Below the pieces are notes generated by a model. That model worked only from the letters and a program-made list of their open reading frames with translations. It was not told the DNA's origin and did not search any database. From Desulfovulcanus ferrireducens (GTDB taxonomy: Bacteria; Desulfobacterota; Desulfovibrionia; Desulfovibrionales; Desulfonatronovibrionaceae), in the NCBI RefSeq assembly GCF_018704065.1, contig NZ_JAGUQP010000001.1, positions 179,368 through 243,367 of the forward strand: 64,000 nucleotides of DNA, read 5' to 3'. Position numbers and translations under genes: made by a program. Positions 44,667 through 52,340 of the stretch are shown here, piece by piece. Numbering within the stretch: position 1 is the stretch's first letter; every line of letters starts with the position of its first letter.

Positions 44667-44688
44667 CTGTAACAAAACTGTAACAAAT
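44667..44688 (+). promoter_or_regulatory. Pho box
   Basis: Two adjacent 11-bp direct repeats, CTGTAACAAAA and CTGTAACAAAT, match the PhoB half-site pattern. They lie 50 bp ahead of the pstS start. A TACATACT stretch about 10 bp downstream could be the -10. The phoB and phoR genes are in the same cluster. Confidence 0.85.
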
Positions 44689-44738
44689 AAGTTCTACATA
44701 CTTGTCAACAAAATTGGACAAGTCAAAAGGAGGTTAAG

Positions 44739-45554
44739 ATGAAGAGGAAGTTATTTTTGTTTATGGCTGTTATAGCCAGTTTGTTGCTTACAGTTTCGGC
44801 GTGGGCCGGTTCCATCCAGATTAAGGGGTCAACCACGGTTTTGCCTGTGGCTCAAAAGATTGCCGAGCAGTTTATGAAAGAGTTTCCGGACATTAGCATT
44901 TCCATATCCGGAGGAGGTTCTGGAAATGGTATCAAAGCCTTGATTGATGGGACTACAGACATAGCTGACAGTTCAAGGTTTATTAAAGACAAAGAGATAA
45001 AACTTGCTGTTTCCAAAGGCAGGTATCCAGTTCCCTTTGCCGTGGCTTATGATTGTATTGTCCCGGTTGTTCATCCTTCTAATCCGGTGTCCAACCTAAC
45101 ATTGGAACAACTCAAGGCTATTTATACCGGCAGAGTTAAAAATTGGAAGGATGTTGGTGGAGAGGACAGAAGAATTGTAGTTATCTCAAGAGATACATCT
45201 TCCGGAACTTATGAAGTGTGGGAAAAGAAGGTCTTAAAGGGAGCACGTGTCTATGCCGGGGCGCAGCTCCAGGCCTCAAACGGAGCCGTGGCCCAGGTAG
45301 TGGCCAAGAATAAATATGCCATTGGTTATTTAGGTATTGGTTATTTGAACAAAGATATAAAAGTGGTTAAGGTTAATGGGGTGACCGGGACTCCAGCTAC
45401 TGCCTTGGACGGCAGTTTTCCTATTGCACGCAGCCTGTTCATGTTTACACAAGGTTGGCCAAAAGGTGATGTAGCTAAGTTTATCCGGTATGTTCTCCAT
45501 CCGCAAAAAGGACAAAAACTGGTCAGAGAAGTTGGTTTTGTGCCTCTTTATTAG
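44739..45554 (+). CDS. pstS: phosphate ABC transporter, periplasmic binding protein PstS
   Basis: A 271-aa exported phosphate-binding protein. It has a signal peptide (KRKLFLFMAVIASLLLTVSAWAG) with likely cleavage after AWA. Phosphate-binding loops follow: IKGSTTVLPVAQ, SGGGSGNGIKALIDGTTDIADSSR and SRDTSSGTYEVW. It lies directly after the Pho box with an AGGAGG ribosome site. A hairpin follows, which would allow more PstS than channel subunits. Confidence 0.94.
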   Translation: MKRKLFLFMAVIASLLLTVSAWAGSIQIKGSTTVLPVAQKIAEQFMKEFPDISISISGGGSGNGIKALIDGTTDIADSSRFIKDKEIKLAVSKGRYPVPFAVAYDCIVPVVHPSNPVSNLTLEQLKAIYTGRVKNWKDVGGEDRRIVVISRDTSSGTYEVWEKKVLKGARVYAGAQLQASNGAVAQVVAKNKYAIGYLGIGYLNKDIKVVKVNGVTGTPATALDGSFPIARSLFMFTQGWPKGDVAKFIRYVLHPQKGQKLVREVGFVPLY

Positions 45555-45571
45555 AGGGAGCTAGCTTATGA

Positions 45572-45616
45572 GGCTAAAGGCTTAGGGCTAAAAAAATACC
45601 CCTAATGCCTTTAGCC
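45572..45616 (+). terminator. hairpin between pstS and pstC
   Basis: GGCTAAAGGCTTAGGG pairs with CCCCTAATGCCTTTAGCC (one mismatch and a bulge), with an A-rich loop. It could attenuate read-through or protect pstS mRNA. No T-run follows. Confidence 0.5.
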
Positions 45617-45733
45617 CTTGGTTGTTGAATCGTGCCTGTCTCCAATGCAGCATTTAGCTGTTCTGGAGTTTTTTGTTGTTGCTACTGATGTGTAGGTAAA
45701 AGTCGGGTCGTTAATGAGAGGATAAGAAGAAGT

Positions 45734-46624
45734 ATGTTTAGTCGTCAGAAAAGAGAACAACTGATAAAACTTGCTTTTTTAAGTATTGCCTGTGGGTCTA
45801 TAATTATTTTGGGTCTGATCATGTTTTTTTTATTTTATGAAGGTCTACCCATTTTCAAGCACGTTTCATTTAAAGAATTTTTTCTGGGTACTGAGTGGTA
45901 TCCAACATCTGAGCCGCCCTCTTTTGGTATCTTTCCTCTTTTTATAGGCTCGTTATTGGTCACGATTTTGTCTTCGCTTATTGCTGTGCCTTTAGGGATC
46001 ATGACTGCCATTTATCTGGCGGAAATCGCGGGACCAAAGATACGGGGTATAGTTAAACCTGTGGTTGAACTTTTGGCAGCATTGCCTTCCGTAGTGATTG
46101 GTTTTTTCGGAATGGTAGTGGTGGCACCTTTTTTACAGGAATATTTTGATCTGCCCACCGGACTTAACGTTTTTAATGCCTCCCTAATGCTTGCTTTTAT
46201 GTCCATACCCACTATTTGTAGTATTTCAGAAGATGCTATTTACAGTGTGCCCACAGAACTTAAGGAGGCTTCCTTAGGTTTAGGAGCAACTCACTTGCAA
46301 ACCATTGTTCGGGTTGTCTTGCCGGCTTCGTTATCCGGTATAAGCACAGCAGTTATTTTAGGCATGTCCAGGGCTATTGGCGAGACCATGGTTGTGCTCA
46401 TGGTCGCTGGCGGCGCAGCCATGATTCCGGAGAGTGTCTTTGATCCTGTCCGGCCCATGCCTGCAAGTATTGCTGCAGAAATGGCCGAAGCTCCCTTTAG
46501 GAGCGATCACTATCACGCATTATTCGCTATCGGCGTTGTGCTTTTTGTCTTTACCTTGCTTTTTAACATGGTTGCTGACCACATAGCTCACAAACATAAG
46601 CAAGTGGGGGCAGCTACATTATAG
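45734..46624 (+). CDS. pstC: phosphate ABC transporter permease PstC
   Basis: A 296-aa inner-membrane permease with six hydrophobic helices and the EAA-loop (ELKEASLGLGATHLQTIVRVVLPAS). The sequence IGETMVVLMVAGGAA is typical of PstC. It pairs with PstA and PstB. Its TAG stop abuts the left end of a family A repeat element, which separates it from pstA by 412 bp. Confidence 0.93.
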   Translation: MFSRQKREQLIKLAFLSIACGSIIILGLIMFFLFYEGLPIFKHVSFKEFFLGTEWYPTSEPPSFGIFPLFIGSLLVTILSSLIAVPLGIMTAIYLAEIAGPKIRGIVKPVVELLAALPSVVIGFFGMVVVAPFLQEYFDLPTGLNVFNASLMLAFMSIPTICSISEDAIYSVPTELKEASLGLGATHLQTIVRVVLPASLSGISTAVILGMSRAIGETMVVLMVAGGAAMIPESVFDPVRPMPASIAAEMAEAPFRSDHYHALFAIGVVLFVFTLLFNMVADHIAHKHKQVGAATL

Positions 46625-46947
46625 AGTCTGTGGCCAAACCCCATTTTAACCGCTGATTGAAAGTCTTGGTTTCTGAAATGCATTACAAACGGCTTGGGTA
46701 ACCCAATCTTAACGAAGCTTGCGGGAAAACAGAGCATCGGGATGAATGGGCTAAATATTTTGCGATATTGACCATAACTATCGATAATAAAAAAATATTT
46801 GTTTACCTAAAATATCCCATTATGCTCTGTCCGCAAGCAAGTTTTAGTTGGGTCCAAGTCTTTGTACCAGCATGAAAGAAACCAAAACTGGAATAAACCA
46901 TGGAAATTAAGTTTATAAAAAGGGTTGGCTACAAGCTCTATAGTTCT
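46625..46947 (+). repeat. family A foldback repeat, fullest copy, inside pst operon
   Basis: The left half (AGTCTGTGGCCAAACCCC, AGTCTTGGTTTCTGAAATGC, ATTACAAAC, CTTGCGG, ACAGAGCAT) is mirrored by the right half (ATGCTCTGT, CCGCAAG, CTTTGTACCAGCATGAAAG, AAACCAAAACT, GGGTTGGC). The whole segment can therefore form one long imperfect hairpin. Related copies are at 1.5 and 14.3 kb. Confidence 0.88.
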
Positions 46948-47036
46948 AGAAATTCGGTAACTAAAGATAGTTGAATAGTTAACTAGTTGAATAAATTGTA
47001 CCTGTAATCTAATAAACCATTAAACCAATAAAGCTT

Positions 47037-47888
47037 GTGATGAAGAAAAGAAAAGTTACTCAGGCTATAGCCTTTGGATTCTTGCGTAGCTCAGCTATGA
47101 TTAATGGCTTGGCCTTGGCTATTATCGTTTATTTTTTATTACAAAACGGTCTTACGGCCATAAGTTGGGAGTTTATCAGTCAACCTCCCAGGAATATGAT
47201 GACCGAAGGGGGCATTTTGCCCTGCATTATCGGGACAATTATATTGAGTTTTGGCTCTATACTTGTGGCTTTGCCTTTGGGCGTGGCCTCGGCTATTTAT
47301 CTCAATGAATATGCCCGTCCGGGCAAATTGTTACGGATTATACGTCTAGGCATAAATAATCTGGCTGGAATTCCTTCTATAGTTTTTGGTCTTTTTGGGC
47401 TTGCTTTTTTTGCCACAAAGTTGGGTTTTGGCATTAGTATTTTGTCCGGTATTCTGACCCTGGGATTTTTAATCCTGCCGGTTATGATCGGGACAACAGA
47501 AGAGGCCTTAAAGTCTGTTCCTCAAACTTATCGCGAGGCTTCTTTGGGGCTAGGGGCCACAAAATGGCAGACTATTTTTAAGGTAGTTTTGCCGGCAGCC
47601 ACGCCAGGAATTTTAACCGGGGCTATTTTGAGCCTGAGCAGGGCTGCCGGCGAAACAGCAGCTATTATGTACACAGCAGCCGTGTTCTTTTCGCCTCATT
47701 TACCAGATTCAATTTTTGACGATGTTATGGCCTTGCCTTATCATATTTATGTTTTGGCTACGGCCGGTACAGAAATTGAGAAGACCAGACCTTTGCAGTA
47801 TGGTACGGCCCTGGTGCTTATTGCTTTGGTTTTTGCCATGAATTTTATAGCTATTTATTATCGGGCAAAGATGCAAAAGAAACAATAG
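47037..47888 (+). CDS. pstA: phosphate ABC transporter permease PstA
   Basis: A 283-aa permease with six hydrophobic helices. The PstA pattern is seen: GGILPCIIGTIILSFGSI, NNLAGIPSIVFGLFGLAFF, and the EAA loop YREASLGLGATKWQTIFKVVLPAA followed by SRAAGETAAIMYTAA. It follows pstC after the repeat element. Whether transcription crosses that element is not visible from sequence. phoB starts 46 bp downstream. Confidence 0.93.
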   Translation: MMKKRKVTQAIAFGFLRSSAMINGLALAIIVYFLLQNGLTAISWEFISQPPRNMMTEGGILPCIIGTIILSFGSILVALPLGVASAIYLNEYARPGKLLRIIRLGINNLAGIPSIVFGLFGLAFFATKLGFGISILSGILTLGFLILPVMIGTTEEALKSVPQTYREASLGLGATKWQTIFKVVLPAATPGILTGAILSLSRAAGETAAIMYTAAVFFSPHLPDSIFDDVMALPYHIYVLATAGTEIEKTRPLQYGTALVLIALVFAMNFIAIYYRAKMQKKQ

Positions 47889-47934
47889 AAAAAAGCTAAA
47901 GAGAAATAACATAGAAGCGTAGAACTTTTATATT

Positions 47935-48618
47935 ATGCCTAGAATTTTGATTGTTGAAGACGAGCCGGATATTCTCGCCCTTTTGAGTCTAAATTTAAAC
48001 CGGGCAGGGTTTGAGACCATTGAGGCAGACAATGGTCTTGATGGCCTTAAACTAGCTCAGGATAAAGTTCCTGACTTGATAGTTTTGGATCTCATGCTTC
48101 CAAAAATGGATGGGTTGGAAGTTTGCCGGCAGGTTAAGGCTTCAGACAGGACCAGTCAGATTCCTGTCTTAATGCTTACTGCCAGAGCGGAAGAAGTCGA
48201 TCGTATTGTAGGATTTGAACTAGGTGCAGACGATTACGTGATCAAACCATTTAGCATTCGGGAATTAATTCTGCGTATAAAAGCCATTTTACGTAGAAAG
48301 GTGGGAGAACATACAGAAAAGAAGTCCATATGGAAGGTTAAAGGTCTGGAGTTTGATCGAGATAAAATGCAGTTTAAGGTGGATGGAGAATTAGTCAAGC
48401 TGACCTCAACAGAGTTTAAACTTTTGAGCGAATTAATTGATGCACAGGGAAAGATATTATCCAGAGAGCAGCTTTTGGACAGAGTGTGGGGGTATGATTT
48501 TGCAGGTTATGCCCGGACAGTGGACACTCATATTCGTAGATTAAGGATGAAGATGGGGCCTTATTCTGATGTGATCGAAACAGTGCGCGGCATGGGGTAC
48601 AAAATAAAAAACGGATAG
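47935..48618 (+). CDS. phoB: phosphate regulon response regulator PhoB
   Basis: A 227-aa OmpR/PhoB-family regulator. The receiver has D52 (LIVLDLMLPKMDG) and K in YVIKPFS. The winged-helix DNA-binding domain has LTSTEFKLLSELI, WGYDFAGYARTVDTHIRRLRMKM and VIETVRGMGYKI. Genomic placement directly after pstA, and a PHO box upstream of pstS, support the assignment over other OmpR paralogues. Confidence 0.92.
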   Translation: MPRILIVEDEPDILALLSLNLNRAGFETIEADNGLDGLKLAQDKVPDLIVLDLMLPKMDGLEVCRQVKASDRTSQIPVLMLTARAEEVDRIVGFELGADDYVIKPFSIRELILRIKAILRRKVGEHTEKKSIWKVKGLEFDRDKMQFKVDGELVKLTSTEFKLLSELIDAQGKILSREQLLDRVWGYDFAGYARTVDTHIRRLRMKMGPYSDVIETVRGMGYKIKNG

Positions 48619-48737
48619 CTGTTTTAACGTGTTAATGGGGTGGATGGGTTGATGGGGTAGTGTCAACTGTTGAACTATTAAACCGGTTAGCTATTACTAC
48701 CTGCTTCGTGTCCCCTGGCAACTGAAAAGTAAAGAAC

Positions 48738-50519
48738 ATGAATAGTTTATCCTTAAAGTTAAGAATTATTTTATTGTTTTGGGCAGTTTTAACACTGGCC
48801 TTAATTTTACCAAGTTCATATTTTATAAATATTTTAAAACAAGAAGTTAGAAGAGATGTAATTTTTAATGTCCAAAAGGAAACGGATCTTGTCCAGTGGA
48901 TACTTTTAAATCAAGCTGTTAGAAAAGAACAATCGGATCTGGACAAATTAATTAAAGAGATTGGCCGGAGAATAGAAGATAGGATCACCTATATTACAGA
49001 GAATGGTATTGTTATTGCCGACTCTCAAGTTTCTGAGAAGAGATTAAAAAAACTGGACAATCATGCTACCAGGCCAGAGATCATTCAGGCCAGGTCCGAA
49101 GGTGAGGGTGTAAGTATCCGGTTTAGCCCTACCCTAAAAAAAGAGCTGGTTTACTATGCTCGGCGCATTGACCAAGATGATGGTTTGCCTGAAGGTTATT
49201 TGCGCATTTCGCGGCCATATTCGACCATAGCTGCGGTTTTGTCCAGGATAAAGACTAATATCTGGAGCGTTACTATATTTTCCCTTTTTGTTTCGGGAAT
49301 ACTGGTCTATTTTTTGATTTATAATTTGACCAGAAGATTTGATGCTATGGTTAAAGTTACTCAGGCCATAGGCCAGGGCGATTTGGCCAAAAGACTTTAT
49401 TCATCTCCTGGCAAAGAATTTGAGCCCCTTGTCCAGGCCATTAATGAAATGGCAGAAAATATAGAGAAAAATGTCGAGACTATATCCAGGCAGAAAGTAG
49501 AGTTGGAGGCAATTTTAAATGGCATGGATGCAGGAATCGTTGCTCTGGATAAACAAGGACGAGTACTCAAGTTTAATCGGGCTTTTGAACAAATATTTTC
49601 TTATACCCCGAGTTATTTGGGGAAAAAGCTTTTGGAAATAAGTATTAATCCCAAACTCCAAGAGGCTTGTAACAAAGCATTAAAAAGCAATACGGATATT
49701 AAAAATTTGGAGTTAAGTGTTGGTTCTAATTATTACAGTGTAAATATTGTCGTTACAAAAAAATCAAAAGATTTAGGGGCAATTGTAGTCTTTCATGATA
49801 TATCAAAATTGAAAAAAGTAGAGAATATGCGCAAAGATTTTGTGGCCAACGCCTCGCATGAATTAAGGACTCCTTTAACTTCAATCAAAGGCTACACTGA
49901 AACTTTACTCGAGAATGAAGAGCTTTTAAAAGAAAAGGGAAGAGAACTTTTAAAGGTAATTTTGAAAAATACTGAGCAGATGATTTATCTGCTCGAAGAT
50001 ATACTCAAACTGTCCCGAATAGAGTCGGGTAAGACAAAATTCAGAATAGAAGAAGTAGATGTTGGTAAGGTTGCTCAAAAGGCCTGGGAGAATAGCCAAC
50101 ACATGGTCGGCGATAAAGAAATTGTATTTCGAGGTTTAGTCAAAGATGGATGTCCGTATGTCTTGGCGGATGAAGAAGCCTTGCTTCTCGTCTTTCAAAA
50201 TTTAATTCAGAACAGTATCAAATTTGTGCCAAAAGAAAATGGTGAAATTAAAATAGTTTGTGAGGATAAAAATGATAAGGTCTGGATAGGAGTGGAAGAT
50301 AATGGTCCTGGTATCCCCCAAGAAGATCAGGGCAGAGTTTTTGAGCGGTTTTATCAGGTGAAGAAGTATCGGGATAGGGGAGTAAAGGGAACCGGTCTAG
50401 GTTTGTCCATTTGTCGAAATATTATCCGCAATCTAAATGGGCAGATCTGGGTGCAAAGTCCTGTTCCGAATAAGGAAAACGGCTGCATAATTTGGTTTTC
50501 ACTGCCAAAAGCGAATTAA
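48738..50519 (+). CDS. phoR: phosphate regulon sensor histidine kinase PhoR
   Basis: A 593-aa membrane kinase. TM1 (about 8-29) and TM2 (about 173-197) enclose a sensor of about 140 residues. HAMP (about 200-250) and PAS (about 255-355) follow. HisKA has H374 (VANASHELRTPL), and the HATPase has DNGPGIP and GTGLGLSI. The PhoR of enteric bacteria has a short periplasmic part; this one has a true extracytoplasmic domain as in many other phyla. It precedes pstB by 6 bp. Confidence 0.9.
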   Translation: MNSLSLKLRIILLFWAVLTLALILPSSYFINILKQEVRRDVIFNVQKETDLVQWILLNQAVRKEQSDLDKLIKEIGRRIEDRITYITENGIVIADSQVSEKRLKKLDNHATRPEIIQARSEGEGVSIRFSPTLKKELVYYARRIDQDDGLPEGYLRISRPYSTIAAVLSRIKTNIWSVTIFSLFVSGILVYFLIYNLTRRFDAMVKVTQAIGQGDLAKRLYSSPGKEFEPLVQAINEMAENIEKNVETISRQKVELEAILNGMDAGIVALDKQGRVLKFNRAFEQIFSYTPSYLGKKLLEISINPKLQEACNKALKSNTDIKNLELSVGSNYYSVNIVVTKKSKDLGAIVVFHDISKLKKVENMRKDFVANASHELRTPLTSIKGYTETLLENEELLKEKGRELLKVILKNTEQMIYLLEDILKLSRIESGKTKFRIEEVDVGKVAQKAWENSQHMVGDKEIVFRGLVKDGCPYVLADEEALLLVFQNLIQNSIKFVPKENGEIKIVCEDKNDKVWIGVEDNGPGIPQEDQGRVFERFYQVKKYRDRGVKGTGLGLSICRNIIRNLNGQIWVQSPVPNKENGCIIWFSLPKAN

Positions 50520-50525
50520 ATATTT

Positions 50526-51299
50526 ATGAGGGAGTTAATGGGTAAGAAATTAAAAATACGGGTTAGAGACTTGGATTTTTACTATGGGAATTTTCAGGCT
50601 CTGCATAAAATATCCATGGACATCTTTGCACAAGAGGTCACAGCTTTGATCGGACCTTCCGGATGTGGCAAAAGCACTTTTTTGCGCTGCATTAACCGGA
50701 TGAACGATTTAATCCCCGGGACAAAGGTGGAAGGCGAGTTAACTCTTGAAGGCGAGGATATTTATGCGCCAAAAATAGATGTAGTCGAAATCAGGCGTAG
50801 GGTAGGGATGGTTTTCCAAAAGCCCAATCCTTTCCCTAAATCTATTTTCGAGAACGTGGCCTATGGATTACGAGTTAACGGTATTAAAGATAAGGAGTTT
50901 ATTGCCCATAAAGTTGAAGAAAGTTTAAAAATGGCTGCCTTGTGGGATGAAGTAAAGGACAGACTGCACAGCTCTGCCCTTGGGCTTTCTGGCGGACAAC
51001 AGCAGAGATTGTGTATTGCCAGGGCTTTGGCTGTCGAACCAGAGGTTTTGCTTATGGATGAGCCTGCTTCAGCGCTTGATCCCATTGCCACCCAGAAAAT
51101 CGAGGAACTTATTTTTGAACTGAAGAAAAAATTTACCATCATCATTGTCACCCATAATATGCAGCAGGCAGCGCGTGTCTCTGAGGTAACGGCCTTTTTT
51201 TACATGGGTAAGCTTATTGAAATAGACGCTACAGACAGAATTTTTACAAGGCCCAAGGAGAAACAAACTGAAGAATACATAACTGGTAGGTTTGGTTAG
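50526..51299 (+). CDS. pstB: phosphate ABC transporter ATP-binding protein PstB
   Basis: A 257-aa ABC ATPase that powers PstAC. Walker A is GPSGCGKST, the signature [16 protein letters not shown], and Walker [14 protein letters not shown]. The start could instead be the ATG at 50538, since GGGAG lies 3 nt before it and the first ATG has no ribosome site. That would remove four residues. PstB here is separated from its permeases by phoB and phoR. Confidence 0.94.
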   Translation: MRELMGKKLKIRVRDLDFYYGNFQALHKISMDIFAQEVTALIGPSGCGKSTFLRCINRMNDLIPGTKVEGELTLEGEDIYAPKIDVVEIRRRVGMVFQKPNPFPKSIFENVAYGLRVNGIKDKEFIAHKVEESLKMAALWDEVKDRLHSSALGLSGGQQQRLCIARALAVEPEVLLMDEPASALDPIATQKIEELIFELKKKFTIIIVTHNMQQAARVSEVTAFFYMGKLIEIDATDRIFTRPKEKQTEEYITGRFG

Positions 51300-51307
51300 G
51301 AGAAAAT

Positions 51308-51979
51308 ATGAGAAAACAATTGCATCAAGAATTGGATAATTTGAAAACTAGTGTCCTGAATATGGTTGCTCAAGTTGAGCAAACCCTAAAAAAGACCATT
51401 GATGCCTTTGCCACATTGGACGCCGACTTGGCCCAGGAGGTTATTGAAGGTGATCAAGTTATCAATGAAATGGAAGTAGAGATAGACGAGTTGTGCCTGA
51501 AGCTTTTAGCCTTGGAAGGACCTGTGGCCAGAGATTTAAGGTTTATTCTTGGATGTATGCGTATTTGTGTGGATTTGGAAAGAATTGGTGATGAATCTGT
51601 TAATGTTGCCGAAGCAACGATTATGCTTAGTTTTAAGCCCAGGCTTCCTTTTTATGATCAGCTTCAAATCATGGGGCAGAAGGCCAATAATATGTTAAAA
51701 CAGGCCGTAATATCTTTTTTTGCTCCTGACCCTGATAAAGCCTTGCAGGTGTGCAGGATGGATTTTGAAGTTGATGAATTAAATTCCAAGATAATTAAAG
51801 AAATTGTGCAGTACATGTCTAAAGAAAGCCCAGCTATTGTGCGTTCTGTTCATGCCATAAATATTGCGCGTCGATTTGAGCGTATAGCTGACCTCTCCAC
51901 AAATATTGCTGAGAGTGCTGTGTTTATTACTCGCGGAATTAATATTAAGCATTATTGCCAGTTCGATAATCGCATCTAG
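51308..51979 (+). CDS. phoU: phosphate signalling accessory protein PhoU
   Basis: A 223-aa all-helical protein with two PhoU repeats (about 10-100 and 115-205). Each carries the metal-binding acidic helix: DLERIGDESVNVAE and FERIADLSTNIAE. It represses PhoR signalling when phosphate is plentiful, through Pst. An AGGAG site and an 8-bp gap follow pstB. It is the last gene of the pst-pho cluster. Confidence 0.93.
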   Translation: MRKQLHQELDNLKTSVLNMVAQVEQTLKKTIDAFATLDADLAQEVIEGDQVINEMEVEIDELCLKLLALEGPVARDLRFILGCMRICVDLERIGDESVNVAEATIMLSFKPRLPFYDQLQIMGQKANNMLKQAVISFFAPDPDKALQVCRMDFEVDELNSKIIKEIVQYMSKESPAIVRSVHAINIARRFERIADLSTNIAESAVFITRGINIKHYCQFDNRI

Positions 51980-52340
51980 TCAGAGTGACTTCGCGCAACT
52001 TTTATTGTGCCTGTACTAACACAAGAACGGATGCACGCTAGAAAACATACTTGTCTGTTGAGAAGTTACAAAAAAAAATATCTGAACAATTGGCTAGATT
52101 ATTCGAAAAGGTCCTCATCAAGGCAAAAGATGTCAAGGCAGAACTCCTATGGAAGCATTCTTGGAAAACTTCGCATTGGCAAAATAAAAAATTATAATAG
52201 ATATGCAGTACGAGACATCTGACAACATTAACTAAATCTTACAACTGCCAGAAAGGATAATCACTGTCAGATTTAGTATTGACTAGTACACTTATAACGG
52301 CGTTCTTCTGTCTCTGAAATAAGAATTACCCTGTATGACT
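51980..52340. other. intergenic region with possible short ORF
   Basis: A 361-bp gap between convergent phoU and the EAL-GGDEF gene. It holds one short frame with protein-like character (52051-52197), listed separately. I see no repeat or terminator with a strong stem. Confidence 0.5.
52051..52197 (+). CDS. possible 48-aa small protein or gene remnant
   Basis: An in-frame run bounded by TAG (52039-52041) and TAA. It would start at TTG, without a ribosome site. The product is an amphipathic helix-like peptide (EKLQKKISEQLARLFEKVLI, then KAKDVKAELLWKHSW), unlike a random frame. It may be the tail of a decayed gene or a small protein. Unrecognised. Confidence 0.3.
   Translation: MSVEKLQKKISEQLARLFEKVLIKAKDVKAELLWKHSWKTSHWQNKKL

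Larger units (their letters stand above)
43601..44738. other. 1.1-kb intergenic region before pstS
   Basis: No convincing gene. From left to right it holds a long-range inverted repeat (43618-43699), a family C element (43933-44280), an unremarkable AT-rich stretch, and the Pho box at 44667-44688. Small frames such as 43669-43941 have no ribosome site and cross the repeats. Confidence 0.75.

Noticed and set aside
52007-52222. 71-aa plus-strand frame after phoU
   Set aside because: Composition looks random and it has no ribosome site; the other frame (52051-52197) looks more protein-like.
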